Positions 38,651 through 48,792 of a stretch of DNA of 64,000 nt are shown piece after piece. The stretch covers positions 1,353,074 to 1,417,073 of the forward strand of contig JAHNZQ020000227.1 in the NCBI GenBank assembly GCA_019155205.2, read 5' to 3'. This DNA comes from Gracilaria vermiculophylla. Lineage: Eukaryota > Rhodophyta > Florideophyceae > Gracilariales > Gracilariaceae. Each line of letters starts with the position of its first letter. The stretch's first letter is position 1. The notes under the pieces are model-generated. The model had not been told where the DNA came from, did no database searches, and saw only the letters and a program-made list of their open reading frames with translations. Position numbers and translations under genes: made by a program.

Positions 38651-41065
38651 TGTCACTTCCGCCACCACCCTCTGTTGCTCTTCGTTTTCCACACCGTGCA
38701 GCTGCGCTTCAGTCGCGTGAACAACCAAACTGTGCACCTGGCTCCGCAGCACTTCAATCTGACTCTGAATTTCAAACAAGCGCTCCAACGGCAGCGCCTG
38801 AGCCGCCGCGTAGCCCAGCCCGCCTTGCGCGCGCAACCCCGTCTGCCCGCCGACGTTGGCGCCCGCCGGCTGCCCGCCGACACCCGCCAGCAGCGACAGC
38901 AGCGGCGCCGCGCCGCCGTTCCCCGCCGCCGCGTTCGCCCGCTCCTCGCCGCCGCCCACGGCCGCCGAAAAGCCAGCCGCGCCGTTCGCAGCGCGCGCAG
39001 GCGCGCCGCCGCCGCCGGCAGCGCGCGCGCTCGCGCTGCCGCCCGCGCCTGCCGGCGCTGCGGCGCCCGCCGCGCGCGCGGCGCGCTGCGCCGCGCCCTG
39101 GTGTCGCGTGCGGATCAGCGCGTGCGCGGCGTGGTTCGGCGGCGGCACGCGCGCGCGGAGCGCCGCCTGGTGCTGCTGGAGCCCGACGGGGGCGGGCGTC
39201 GTGGTGGGCGCGTCCGCCTGCGCGCGGGCGGCGCGCCGCCGCGCCGACAAGCCCGCCGCGCCGTCTGCGGCGGACGCGGACGAGGCGCTGCCGGGCGTGG
39301 CGCCACTTGCCGATGACGAGCCCCCCGCTTCTTGCTGCGTCCCACTGCGCGCGTTGGGGGCGCTCGCGCTGCCACCCGCCCTGCCTTGCTCTGATGTGCC
39401 CGAACTGGGTCCGCGGCGCTGTGTCGCCGGATGGGCGTTTTCATTCGCAGCTTGGTTCACCGCATTCGCGCCGTTGGCCTGCTGGTATTGCTCAAGTCCT
39501 TGCGCAAGGCGGCGGCGAGCACGGAGCTGCATGTGTGCCAATGTGTTGGGTGCAATGTAGTAAGGGTAGATCATGAACGCATTTGGATTATGTGCTTGGA
39601 TCGGTTGTTGATTTGGCTGCGCAGCCTGCCGATGTGGTGCCTGAAGGGGGTTTGCGTGGTGGTGCTGATGGAGGTGGTGGTGGTGGTGGTGGTGATTTGC
39701 CTGTGCCTGGTTGCCATTCTGATGCTGCGCGTTTTGCGCGTTGGGCTGCGGACGAATTCCGGCCTCATTCATCGCCACATTAAACCATTGATTTGCAAAG
39801 TGAAGCAAGCGAGCACCGGCCTCACCGATGTTGGCGTTTTGCGCACCCTGTGCTCCGGCTTGTTGTCCTAGCGGCGGTAGAAGCGGTTGTTGCTGCCGTT
39901 GCGCGGGCCGGCCAGGTTGTGGCGGCGGTGGCTGCGGTTGATTCGCGTTGGCAGGTTGTGCGGCGGGGGCGTTCGCCTGTGGCGCTCGGTTTCCGTTCGC
40001 GTTCCGAATTGCGATGCGCTCTTGATTCCGGGACGCACCTTGGTTGACATCGATTGTGGCCCTGCAAGTCGGACAGCTGAGTTGACGTTTCAGCCAGTTT
40101 TCCAGGCATCGGCGGTGGAATATGTGGCCGCAAACCAGTTTGATTGCCGATTCCATTTCCTCGCGACATATAATACAAGTGCGGTCTCCTTGCTGAAGCT
40201 CTTCGTCGGTAACCTCATCTACCACCTCATGCATGTTTGCGACGACTCGCCGATAGCGAAGGAAATCTGCACATTTGCGTTGGAACTTGCTCAGCGTCAT
40301 GTAGAACTCACGAATGATGTGGTACGGGAAGGAGTAATAAATTTGGACGTAGACGAAGAAGATAATGTAAATGGTAAGCGTGGATAAGTCGCACAAGAGC
40401 TCTGCGTAGAATGAAAATACGCCTTTCGATCCCCAGCGCCCATCCATTTGTTGGTCGATGAGGAAGAATATGTATTGAAACATATTGGCAGCGAGCTCGA
40501 TGGCAAGCAGCGTAAATTCAAAAGAAAGCAAAACAAACATGGATCGTCCATCGCTCCGCAAAGTCTTTTGGATACACAACGCCGCCAGGAAGCAATCAAG
40601 GAAGGCAAGCAGCAATAACAGACCAACGAGGCGAATATGCGTGCGGAGCGGGCATCGCAGTTGTTCTTCCAAGTAGTCTGTTCGATCCTTGGCCAGCCAA
40701 TGCAAGCTCTTCAAAAGCAAAACGGTCATGATGAGGGCAACAAAGCGAGTGTTGAAATCATCGCGGAAGACAGAGATGGCAAAGCAGTACTCGATTATCG
40801 TATCACGAGCACGAAGATGTAGACGCTCCAACTCTCTAAACCGTAAAGGGCCGAGGAAAATTAGTTGCGTAAGACGCCAGATTAGTAGTATTGTCACAAG
40901 TGCCATGTTTGCAGTACACATTATGGCAAGTTTTGATCGCGAAAGGTATACCACCGTTCTGTAGAAGAACTTTTTGGTGTACACAGCGTGAGAGAGCACT
41001 GCGGCGCTGACAAGTACGGACAGGAGCACATAGCCCCTGAAGTTGATGACGTTGGGCATGGCCAT
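38351..41065 (-). CDS. HRD1/synoviolin-type ER membrane RING E3 ubiquitin ligase
   Basis: 904 residues from ATG 41065, with an alternative at the third codon. The N-terminal 250 residues hold several hydrophobic spans (for example VLLSVLVSAAVLSHAVYTKK and the characteristic FFYRTVVYLSRSKLAIM segment). A RING-H2 finger lies at about residues 294-334: CIIC, CGHIFHRRC and CPTC supply the C3H2C3 ligands. The remaining 560 residues are low-complexity (Gln/Asn/His-rich, then Ala/Gly-rich), longer than in yeast or human HRD1. The family ubiquitinates misfolded ER proteins and forms the retrotranslocation channel together with HRD3/SEL1L. A SEL1L/HRD3-like gene lies at 682-3333. Its upstream gene (41917) is divergent. 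Confidence 0.92.
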   Translation of the reverse strand: MAMPNVINFRGYVLLSVLVSAAVLSHAVYTKKFFYRTVVYLSRSKLAIMCTANMALVTILLIWRLTQLIFLGPLRFRELERLHLRARDTIIEYCFAISVFRDDFNTRFVALIMTVLLLKSLHWLAKDRTDYLEEQLRCPLRTHIRLVGLLLLLAFLDCFLAALCIQKTLRSDGRSMFVLLSFEFTLLAIELAANMFQYIFFLIDQQMDGRWGSKGVFSFYAELLCDLSTLTIYIIFFVYVQIYYSFPYHIIREFYMTLSKFQRKCADFLRYRRVVANMHEVVDEVTDEELQQGDRTCIICREEMESAIKLVCGHIFHRRCLENWLKRQLSCPTCRATIDVNQGASRNQERIAIRNANGNRAPQANAPAAQPANANQPQPPPPQPGRPAQRQQQPLLPPLGQQAGAQGAQNANIGEAGARLLHFANQWFNVAMNEAGIRPQPNAQNAQHQNGNQAQANHHHHHHHLHQHHHANPLQAPHRQAAQPNQQPIQAHNPNAFMIYPYYIAPNTLAHMQLRARRRLAQGLEQYQQANGANAVNQAANENAHPATQRRGPSSGTSEQGRAGGSASAPNARSGTQQEAGGSSSASGATPGSASSASAADGAAGLSARRRAARAQADAPTTTPAPVGLQQHQAALRARVPPPNHAAHALIRTRHQGAAQRAARAAGAAAPAGAGGSASARAAGGGGAPARAANGAAGFSAAVGGGEERANAAAGNGGAAPLLSLLAGVGGQPAGANVGGQTGLRAQGGLGYAAAQALPLERLFEIQSQIEVLRSQVHSLVVHATEAQLHGVENEEQQRVVAEVTEVGREAEGRSATGSATVRGGASSGGSGMGTGAAHVEGAGTEDATGARGCEWGGAGGGSGGAEQATEGSDGERREEGGVDSEAERMRRRRIEFVERAGRS

Positions 41066-41916
41066 CTTCGATATCCGCCGTGCGAGTCTTCGCGAAGAGA
41101 GAACGTGAGCCGGGGCGACAAAAAGATGGGAAAACGAAAGCTTCTGTTCACTTGTACTCTGAGAAGAGAAAGGGGGGGCTCAGCACAACAGGCTGGAGTT
41201 GAACAAGGCGACGGTTGACGCCATCCACAGACGGGGACGATAAGCCGGGCTAGTGAGTGTGCTGCGAAATTCGAGGTGGCAGTATGACGGTATCCTTCCA
41301 GTACACGTGCGGTGTCCTAGCTGGACGAAGATAGTGTCGTGTTCTAGCGCGAGGATCTTCAGCCAATGAAAATGCTCGCAGCGCTAATTTGACTGCCCGC
41401 TCCTGCGGTCCAATTATTATGGTCCCGCCCGCGCTCACAGATCGCGTTTGCCTTCGTGCGGCGGCTGCAAGGACCTTTTGAAAGAGTGGCTTCAACGTCC
41501 ATCCCTTTGCCCCGCGTTGAACACGAACTCAACTCGAATGCTGGCCTCTCCTGAGCAGCGCCACTTCTAGGCTCCGCAAGGTGGTTTTCGCCAAAGCTGC
41601 GCATAGCTCTTCTACAACGTGCACAATCAATATCGATCCCAAGCTTCAAAATGGGGCGACGTGCCAGTCGAAAAGGTCGGTTACTGGCGTGTCAGGAGTT
41701 CTTCCATGACCGGTAAAAAACAACAACGTGCTCTCACGGCGATCGCACCTCTGTACCCACGGTGCCTCAGCTAAAGGATCTTCAATTGGTTAAACTCAGA
41801 CACCGCCCGATTCCGAATTCAAGCATGAGCAGTGCAGACATGCTCACATTCATGTCCACAGCGGCTTTCGTAGCCCCTCTCTGTCGCACCGCCCGCGCCC
41901 TTGCCTCTCATCAGAT
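41066..41916. other. Divergent intergenic region between HRD1 and the coiled-coil membrane protein gene
   Basis: About 850 bp with no supported gene. It should hold both promoters. No TATA box or known motif stands out to me. Confidence 0.6.
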
Positions 41917-43728
41917 ATGTCCTCCCGTCTTATTTGCTTGCTTCTGCTTGTATTGCTCTCGTGTTCCAAGGTCAATGCAAGACGCTCCGATACCATCCTG
42001 CAGCACTTGTTTGGTAGATTCTCCCGTCCATCTTCACGACCTTCCCATTCGCGCCGCTCCTTATCGGAACCAGATGACGATTCCGAGCGAGAAGACTCGC
42101 CCTCAAGTCAGCGTTCCGTAGAAGAGCTTCGCTCGAGAATCGCTGAGCACCGCATAAAAATTTCTCGCATGCAGCAGGAGACCAAAGATTTAACACATGA
42201 GAAGGACTATCTGGAGAAATCTATTGAGCTGAAGAAGGGGCAGACCAATATGCAAGACGGTCAAGTAAAGCTCAGTCAAGCCGCGCTTGAGGAACAAGCC
42301 AAGGAGATTGTCATGTACAGGCGCGAAGCACCCCGAACGCTGCAGCGATATAACGAACTCATCAGAAGACAGCGCCAGTTACAACAGACACTGACTCGCC
42401 TGCACCGCCAATCGGAGGAACTAACCACGTCCAAGGATGTCATTATGAACAAAATACATAACCTCACCGTCGGCGATTTAGTTGAACACCATGCCAGGGC
42501 GTTGCCGGACGCAATGGCCGGCGCGCTTAGGAAAGGAGCCGCTGCGCTTGTGCCCTTCTTCGACTACCTTGTAATTGCCGCCGACACCAACAACAGGTTG
42601 GTCGATCATGTTGGCTCCGAAATCGACAAGTACACGCACGTGAATATTTCGTCGTCGCCCTTTCTCAGCGGAATTCTGTTTTATTGCGTTGTGCTCGTTC
42701 CGCTGCTCACTATGTTTGCCATACTCAAGCGGATTCTGGATACGTCTGCTAAGGTGACAGTGTCCACATGTCTCTTCTTTGGCAATCTATACTTCATACT
42801 CATGTGCTTGTTTAACTTGATGGCTTCGCTTATCTTGCGTCAGGACCCGTTGCAAATATGGTCCAAACGGTACGAGACGTCATTTGTGACGGCAAACTTG
42901 GTGCTCGCCGCGTACTTTATGTGGCACATTGCAATGCTTGCGCTGCAAACAGCACTGAGCTTTGACCGGAGAAACGTTTCTCAATTTGTTGCCACGGCCA
43001 CTGTGGGCATTCACTACTTTCTGTTTGCGTGGCGGAAGGTATTTACGGACGCGCCGCCCATGATGTACACATTCAATTACATGGTGTACGGCACGATCTT
43101 TAGCTTTGTGCTGTACGAGAGGTACAGTCGCATGAGCAGTCGTCAAGTGAACGAGAACGGCATCATTCGGTTTGTGCACGGTGTGGTGAGCTCAGTGGAG
43201 AACACTGTGAGCGATGTGCAACAGTTTGCGAAACACGTCGTTGAGTTGCTCACGATGCAGAGAGCCGCTGGGCGGCGCTTTTCCAGACGCCATGCGAGGA
43301 GGGATGCAAGCGACAAATACAAGTGCAGATCTGACAGGGGGGGTCGGCTGGCAAGCAAAAAGGGTTGTGCTACTGACAGCGACGACAGCGACGACGAAGA
43401 ACAGGTGCAATTCGCGCTGGGTCGCTCTGGTCGTTCGGGGGCGGCGTCACACTGCAGAAAAGGAAGGGCGCATTCGTCGCAGAAGGACGACAAGGCGTCG
43501 TCCGGATTCATGAGCATGTTCTTTCGGAACGGGGAAGACGACTCGTGCACGTCCGAGGGGGAGCAGGACGTAGAAGCGAAGCCCAGCTTCTGGAGAGTGT
43601 TTGAGACAGACGGCCGCCGCAAGTGTGGAACGCAGGCGGAAGCTCGGCCGCCTCGCAAGCCGCACCACCGCAATCGAGACAGGAAGAGCAGTCGCGCTCC
43701 ACGTTTCTCCATGTGGAAGTGGTCGTGA
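41917..43728 (+). CDS. Secretory-pathway membrane protein with coiled coil and about five spans, family unknown
   Basis: 603 residues from ATG 41917. Order: a signal peptide (MSSRLICLLLLVLLSCSKVNA); a Ser/Arg-rich stretch; a coiled coil (about residues 65-185, with EELRSRIAEHRIKISRMQQE); then about five hydrophobic spans, including GILFYCVVLVPLLTMFAIL, LFFGNLYFILMCLFNLMASL, NLVLAAYFMWHIAMLALQTA, VGIHYFLFAWRKVF and YMVYGTIFSFVLYERY. The C-terminal tail is basic with acidic Asp/Ser patches, probably cytosolic. I do not recognise a named family. The signal peptide places the coiled coil in the ER lumen or outside the cell. It is divergent from HRD1 (850 bp), so shared regulation is possible but unproven. 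Confidence 0.8.
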   Translation: MSSRLICLLLLVLLSCSKVNARRSDTILQHLFGRFSRPSSRPSHSRRSLSEPDDDSEREDSPSSQRSVEELRSRIAEHRIKISRMQQETKDLTHEKDYLEKSIELKKGQTNMQDGQVKLSQAALEEQAKEIVMYRREAPRTLQRYNELIRRQRQLQQTLTRLHRQSEELTTSKDVIMNKIHNLTVGDLVEHHARALPDAMAGALRKGAAALVPFFDYLVIAADTNNRLVDHVGSEIDKYTHVNISSSPFLSGILFYCVVLVPLLTMFAILKRILDTSAKVTVSTCLFFGNLYFILMCLFNLMASLILRQDPLQIWSKRYETSFVTANLVLAAYFMWHIAMLALQTALSFDRRNVSQFVATATVGIHYFLFAWRKVFTDAPPMMYTFNYMVYGTIFSFVLYERYSRMSSRQVNENGIIRFVHGVVSSVENTVSDVQQFAKHVVELLTMQRAAGRRFSRRHARRDASDKYKCRSDRGGRLASKKGCATDSDDSDDEEQVQFALGRSGRSGAASHCRKGRAHSSQKDDKASSGFMSMFFRNGEDDSCTSEGEQDVEAKPSFWRVFETDGRRKCGTQAEARPPRKPHHRNRDRKSSRAPRFSMWKWS

Positions 43729-44266
43729 GTTGGCCATGCACTCTGCGTTGCATGTTTTTATTTTTCTGCGCAGCGCGACATGACAAGAAATTGGCCGCGA
43801 CGGTGCGCCAGCTGTCGGGACCAGCATGTCCCGCACAGCCGCATGTCTGCGCAAACCAATCAGCTCGCTGTTCCACGTGCAAGCTGTGCAATGCACATCT
43901 TGCGTCGCGCTCGCGTTGCTTGTCGATTGCGTAGCGTAGAAAAGTGTGCCGGATTCTCGTATGTATCCTTTGTCGCCGCCGTCTGTAAAACCGTGGTCAA
44001 AAGCCAACGAGCAGAGTGTGCCACAGGCCGGCGAGTTTGTTCCCCTTTCTGCTTTACTGCGGCGCGTAAACGCCTATGTTAGTGCTGGTATAAACAACGC
44101 TTGCCCAATGCGTGAACCCCAACACCCAACGTCACGGCCCCGCTGGGACTTGGCGCAAAATCACAAGCAGCGACGCAGAAACACTTGCTTTTGCGCTCCA
44201 TACATTAGTTATATATAAAGTAGTATTTGCACGGATCAAGCTTGCTTGACACACAAACATGTTCAA
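43729..44266. other. Intergenic between convergent genes
   Basis: About 540 bp; no supported gene. Contains an AT-rich TTATATATAAAG stretch near 44210, close to the PP2C stop codon and more likely 3' sequence than promoter. Confidence 0.6.
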
Positions 44267-46033
44267 TCACACAAGCTCCAGCGCATCGTCGTATTCCTCC
44301 AGCCGGCGCTCTGTGCATTCGGTATCTGCAAAAGTTGACAGCTGTGCATCGTGAACAGACATCGCCCGTGGTCGCTGCGCAAAGTCCATATTTGCCTGCG
44401 CCACGAACGAGGGCGAGGCAGGGGTTATGATATGCTCTGTAATACGGTCTGCCGGCGACAAGTCGGAGGCAGTGCTCGACTTGGCCGACCCCAGCGATCC
44501 CGTCAACGGCACAGACGGATAGAGCTGCGTGGGAAACTGAGGCTCGGAGGCACTGTCAGCGCTAACGTTGAGGAACACAACGATGCATGAAATGTCGTCA
44601 ATGATCGAGTCGTCCTCGATCCATTTTTCGGTCGCCAGCCGTACCAGCTTCTCGGCGGCCTCCTGCGCCGTCCCCTCCTCCCGGCAGCTCGCCACAAACG
44701 AGATGATGTCGTCATTTGCCAAAAACTCAAACACGCCGTCCGACCCCAGCACCAGGAACTGGTCGTCCGCGTGCAGGTCGAGCGTGAAAATCTCCGGATG
44801 GCAGTTGACGCCGTAGCGCTTCACCTCCAGGTCGCCGAACGAGCGCGACACAGCCAGCCCCGGCGACCGCACGTCCGGGCGCCACACGCGCGTCTCGCCG
44901 ACGTCGAGGCCCTCCCAGTGGTCCACGCGCGCGCCCGCGGCGAGCAGCCGCTGCTTTTCGTCCGGGCGCGACGGCTTCTGGTCGATGGAGATGGGCACGG
45001 CGGCGTAGTGGTCCGCGCTTTTCGAGGAGGTGTGGCGCGAGAGCACGAAGGGCTGCGGCTGCGCGGCCTCGAACAGGTGCGGTTGCAGCCTGCCCAGGAT
45101 GGCGCGGCTGTCGCCGACGTTGGCGCAGTAGAGCGTTTTGCCGTGCACGAGCACAAAGGTGCCGGTGGAGCCGCTGAGCGTGTAGTCGATTGTTACGGGC
45201 GGCGACTCGAGCTTGTGCTCGGCGTACAACATGGCGCGGTACAGAACGTCGGCAATGTATTGCGCGTCGCGGCAGTCGGGCAGCAGCGAGCGCTGCAGGA
45301 AGGCCTCGACGCGCTGGGCGATGAACATGGAGCAGTGGTGGCCGTAGCGGCCGTGGCCGTCCAGGGCGGCAAGGAAGCTGAAGCGCGAGTCGGGGCCCCA
45401 GGGCACGAGGGCGACGAGGCAGTCCTGGTTCTCCTTGGCGACGCGGATGGGCTCCCAGCCGGTGCGCGAGCGGAAGCCGACGCTCATTCGCACGGGGGTG
45501 TCGTCGGGCTGGCGGCACAGCTTGATGACGCGGCGCTTGGTGCTGCGCAGGTTCTCATGGCGGCGCGACTCGAGGTGCGGCGAGAAGAGGTGCTGGAGGC
45601 GGCGGAGGGGCGGCTGCTTGACGAGCTTGGGCGGCAGCGAGTCGCGCGTGGCCGTGGACGGCTCGGAGATGACGGACTCGGCGAGGGGAGGGTGCGGCGG
45701 GGGGGTGCGCGATGGGCGCAACGAGTGTAGCGCGAGGAACGGCGAGGTGGGGGAGGCGGTGTTGGCCCGCCTCCAGCGAGGGCGCATGCGCTGGCGGGGG
45801 CGGGAGCGCCCGGGGGATGGAGGGGGGCGGTGACCGGCGGGCGGCGGCGGCGACGGCGGCGGCGGCGGCGGCAGCGGCGGCGGCGACGGGGGGGGTCGTG
45901 GCGGCGACGCGGCGAGGCCGTGGGGGGGAGGGCTGGCCGGGCGCGACGCGGTCGGGCGCGGCGCGGGCGGCATGTCTGGCGGACGGGCGCGCGTGGGGTG
46001 GGGCTCGCGGCTGGCGGGCGGGGGGGTGAGCAA
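44267..46033 (-). CDS. PP2C-family protein phosphatase
   Basis: 588 residues from ATG 46033; internal Met codons at about residues 21 and 82 are alternatives because the first 150 residues are Pro/Arg-rich and poorly conserved. The PP2C (PPM) fold at about residues 170-500 has all key motifs: AKENQDC, LDGHGRYGHHC (metal-binding Asp), GSTGTFVLVHG, CANVGDSRAILG, PGLAVSRSFGDLEVKRYG, LVLGSDGVFEFL and DDISCIVVFLNV. Such enzymes remove phosphate from Ser/Thr using Mn2+/Mg2+. The DGHGxYGH form resembles plant PP2C groups outside the abscisic-acid clade. The C-terminal 90 residues are Ser-rich and may be regulatory. No membrane span. It is on the same strand as the glycyl-tRNA synthetase upstream of it. 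Confidence 0.92.
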   Translation of the reverse strand: MLTPPPASREPHPTRARPPDMPPAPRPTASRPASPPPHGLAASPPRPPPSPPPLPPPPPPSPPPPAGHRPPPSPGRSRPRQRMRPRWRRANTASPTSPFLALHSLRPSRTPPPHPPLAESVISEPSTATRDSLPPKLVKQPPLRRLQHLFSPHLESRRHENLRSTKRRVIKLCRQPDDTPVRMSVGFRSRTGWEPIRVAKENQDCLVALVPWGPDSRFSFLAALDGHGRYGHHCSMFIAQRVEAFLQRSLLPDCRDAQYIADVLYRAMLYAEHKLESPPVTIDYTLSGSTGTFVLVHGKTLYCANVGDSRAILGRLQPHLFEAAQPQPFVLSRHTSSKSADHYAAVPISIDQKPSRPDEKQRLLAAGARVDHWEGLDVGETRVWRPDVRSPGLAVSRSFGDLEVKRYGVNCHPEIFTLDLHADDQFLVLGSDGVFEFLANDDIISFVASCREEGTAQEAAEKLVRLATEKWIEDDSIIDDISCIVVFLNVSADSASEPQFPTQLYPSVPLTGSLGSAKSSTASDLSPADRITEHIITPASPSFVAQANMDFAQRPRAMSVHDAQLSTFADTECTERRLEEYDDALELV

Positions 46034-46278
46034 GCTCGGGCGACGGGCGACGGGCGGCGTGCGGCAGCGACGGCGGCGCGCGGCGCGCGGCGCGCGCGAG
46101 CAATACGCGGCGCGCTGATCGCACGCGGCGCACGCGGCGCGCGCGGCGCGCGCGCGCCAGCGCTGCCACGCGCCGCTTTAGCGCCAAAACGTCTTCCGCG
46201 CGAGCGCTTCTTCTTTTAGTCACCACGCATGTCGTGGCTGCACGCGGCACGCCGCGTCCTCTCCAAGGCGCGGCGCGC

Positions 46279-48384
46279 TCAGCGCGCCGCCGCCGCCGCG
46301 TCGAACGGCGGCAGCGCGGCGCGCACGTCCGCCCACGAGCGCGCGCCGCTCACCATGTCCGCGACGGCGGCGACGGCGTCCTCCACGGACGCGCGCACCT
46401 GCCGCGTCGAGTCGCGCTCCCGCAGCGTCACCGACCCGTCGCGCGCCGACTGGAAGTCCACCGTGATGCCGAACGGCGTGCCCATCTCGTCCGCGCGCGC
46501 GTACCGCCGCCCGATGGAGATACCCGAGTCGTCCACGCGGCACAGCATGCCCGCCGCGCTCAGCGCCGCGCGCACGCGCTCCACCACCGGCTCGAACGCC
46601 TCGTTCTTGCTCAGCGGCAGCACGCTGCACTTGACGGCCGCCACGCACGGCGGCAGACCCAGCACGGCGCGCACCGCCTGCCCGTCCGCCGCGCCCGCGC
46701 CCGCGCCCTCCCCCGCGCCTTCGCCCTCGCCCTCGCGCACGTAGTACGAGTGCTCCCACAGGCAGCTCAGCAGCCGCCCCACGCCAAAGCTGGGCTCGAT
46801 CACCGACGGGTAAAAGCTGCGCCCCGACACGGACCGGCTCTCCGTGCGGAACGACACGTGCTCGCGCGTGAGCTCGAAGCCGCCCACGTCGGCGCAGCCG
46901 TCGCTGTCCAGCCGCGCCTGCAGCTCGCGCAGCCGCCGCTCGTCCATGTCCGCCAGCGCCTTCATGATGGGCTGCGCGTTCTTCTTGAAGCTGCGGCCGA
47001 GCACGCTCTTGTTGGGCGCGCACACCAGCACCTGCTCGCGCCGCGGCTGCGCGTAGTTTTCGCGCGCCGTCAGCTCCACGCCGCTCTTGCTGGAGTGGTT
47101 GCTGAGGTCGAAGGCGGCGCGGTCGGCAAGCCCGGCGCACTCGATCCACTTGTTGGCCGACAGGCTCTTGATCTCCAGGTCCCAGCAGTCGCACGCGTAG
47201 TGCGCCATTTCGTGCTGCAGGTGCTGGCGGAAGCGCACCAGGCGCATGTCCATGCCCACGCGCTGCACAAACAGCGCCGTGCGCGCAATGAAGTAGCCCA
47301 GCGTCTCGTTGGCGATGAGGCCGCCGTCCACGGCGTCCCCCACAGTGATGGGCAGCGGCGCCGGCTCGAGCGCCAGCTGCTGCTCGCGCCCAAACATGTT
47401 GATGCGCACGGCGCGCACAGAGGCGAACTTGGGGTGCGACTTGTCGTCCGGGTGCACAAAGTGCTCGATCTCCGCCTGCTGGAACTCGCGCACGCGCAGC
47501 AGCCCGGCGCGCGGCTTGATTTCGTTGCGGAACGAGAGGCCGATCTGGGCGCAGGCGAAGGGCAGCTTGCCGCCCACGGTCTCCAGCAGGCGCTTGAAGT
47601 TGACGAAGATGCCCTGCGCGGTCTCCGGGCGCAGGTAGCCCACCTGGGCGCCGGACGGGCCGATGGAGGTCTGGAACATGAGGTTGAACGGGGTGCACGC
47701 GGTGAGGGCGTTGCCCGTTTCCGGGGCTCTGACATCGTACTTGGCGAGCAGGCGGTCCATTTGCGGCTGGTCGAGCTCGTCCAGCGTGGCCAGCACGGTG
47801 GAGATCTCGCGGCGGTGCGGGTGTTGCGGCTGGGCGGCCAGCAGCTGGTTGAGGTGGTCGGCCAGCAGGTGGTCGGCGCGGAACGGGGCGGCGGTCTCGG
47901 CGTCGGTGACCATGAGGTCGTTGAACTTTTCGACGTGGCCGCTGGCGCTGAGGACGGGGGCCGGGGTGAGGCAGGTGGCGTCCAGCTCCAGCATGCCCTC
48001 CTCGACGATGAAGTGGCGGCGCCACACGGCGAGCAGGTTGTTCTTGACGGCGCAGCCCGGCGGGCCGTAGTCGTACAGGCCGGCGACGCCGCCGTAGATC
48101 TCGAAGGACGGGGCGATGAAGAAGCGGCGGCGCAGCAGCACGTGCACGGCGGCGGCGCGCGCGGCGGCGGCGCGCTGGTCGACGGGGTCCGGGCGCAGGG
48201 CGGCCAGGGCGCTGCGCGCGTCGTCGACGGCGCGCTTGCACTGGCGCAGCTGCAGCTCGGCGGCGCTGAGGGCGTGGGCGGGCGCGGCGTCGGCGCGCAG
48301 CGCGGTGACGACGTCGCTCTGCGCCTTGTAGGCGCGCGTGGCGGCGTCGACGGCGCCCTCGAGCGCGTGGACGTTGTTGGTCAT
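46279..48384 (-). CDS. Glycyl-tRNA synthetase (class II, with WHEP domain)
   Basis: 701 residues from ATG 48384 (MTNNVHALEG). It ligates glycine to tRNA(Gly). A WHEP-like helical hairpin comes first (about residues 8-60), followed by the GARS core: FEIYGGVAGLYDYGPPGCAV, the motif 2 loop FRNEIKPRAGLLRVREFQQA, FIARTALFVQRVG, and motif 3 in EPSFGVGRLLSCL. The anticodon-binding domain follows (PLSKNEAFEPVVERVRAAL, DDSGISIGRRYARADEMGTP). The frame is open upstream without a stop to 49575. An in-frame ATG at 48486 would add about 34 residues (MWIAPPAVVAPLVAAPTPAP...), a possible organellar extension as in animal GARS. One gene could then serve cytosol and organelles. The dual start is inference. 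Confidence 0.93.
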   Translation of the reverse strand: MTNNVHALEGAVDAATRAYKAQSDVVTALRADAAPAHALSAAELQLRQCKRAVDDARSALAALRPDPVDQRAAAARAAAVHVLLRRRFFIAPSFEIYGGVAGLYDYGPPGCAVKNNLLAVWRRHFIVEEGMLELDATCLTPAPVLSASGHVEKFNDLMVTDAETAAPFRADHLLADHLNQLLAAQPQHPHRREISTVLATLDELDQPQMDRLLAKYDVRAPETGNALTACTPFNLMFQTSIGPSGAQVGYLRPETAQGIFVNFKRLLETVGGKLPFACAQIGLSFRNEIKPRAGLLRVREFQQAEIEHFVHPDDKSHPKFASVRAVRINMFGREQQLALEPAPLPITVGDAVDGGLIANETLGYFIARTALFVQRVGMDMRLVRFRQHLQHEMAHYACDCWDLEIKSLSANKWIECAGLADRAAFDLSNHSSKSGVELTARENYAQPRREQVLVCAPNKSVLGRSFKKNAQPIMKALADMDERRLRELQARLDSDGCADVGGFELTREHVSFRTESRSVSGRSFYPSVIEPSFGVGRLLSCLWEHSYYVREGEGEGAGEGAGAGAADGQAVRAVLGLPPCVAAVKCSVLPLSKNEAFEPVVERVRAALSAAGMLCRVDDSGISIGRRYARADEMGTPFGITVDFQSARDGSVTLRERDSTRQVRASVEDAVAAVADMVSGARSWADVRAALPPFDAAAAAR

Positions 48385-48792
48385 GGTGCGCGGCGGGGGC
48401 GTGGGCGCGGGCGCGGGCGCGGGCGTGGGCGCGGGCGTGGGCGCGGCGACGAGCGGCGCGACGACGGCGGGCGGGGCGATCCACATGCGCGCGCGCGCGC
48501 GCGCGCGCGCGGGCACCGGCCAGCGCAGCGCAGCGCAGCGCAGTGCAGCGCGGCGCGGCGCATCGCACGGCGACGTCAGCAATGCGGCGTGCGCGCACGC
48601 ACGCGCACACATGCCACGCGGCCACGTGGCAAGCACGTGGCACGCGATGGCACACGAGCGCACGCGATAGCACACGAGCGCAGTCGATGGCTCGCTCAGC
48701 GCCGCGCGAGCGGCAGCGGTGGTGCAACGTGTGCTCCAAAGTGCTGCGAGGGGGGTGCTGCGGCGTGAGCAGCGATGCGGGCAGCCGCGCCA

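Noticed and set aside
46234..48768. An 844-codon plus-strand frame antisense to glycyl-tRNA synthetase
   Set aside because: Every family motif of glycyl-tRNA synthetase is on the minus strand; the antisense frame has no domain.
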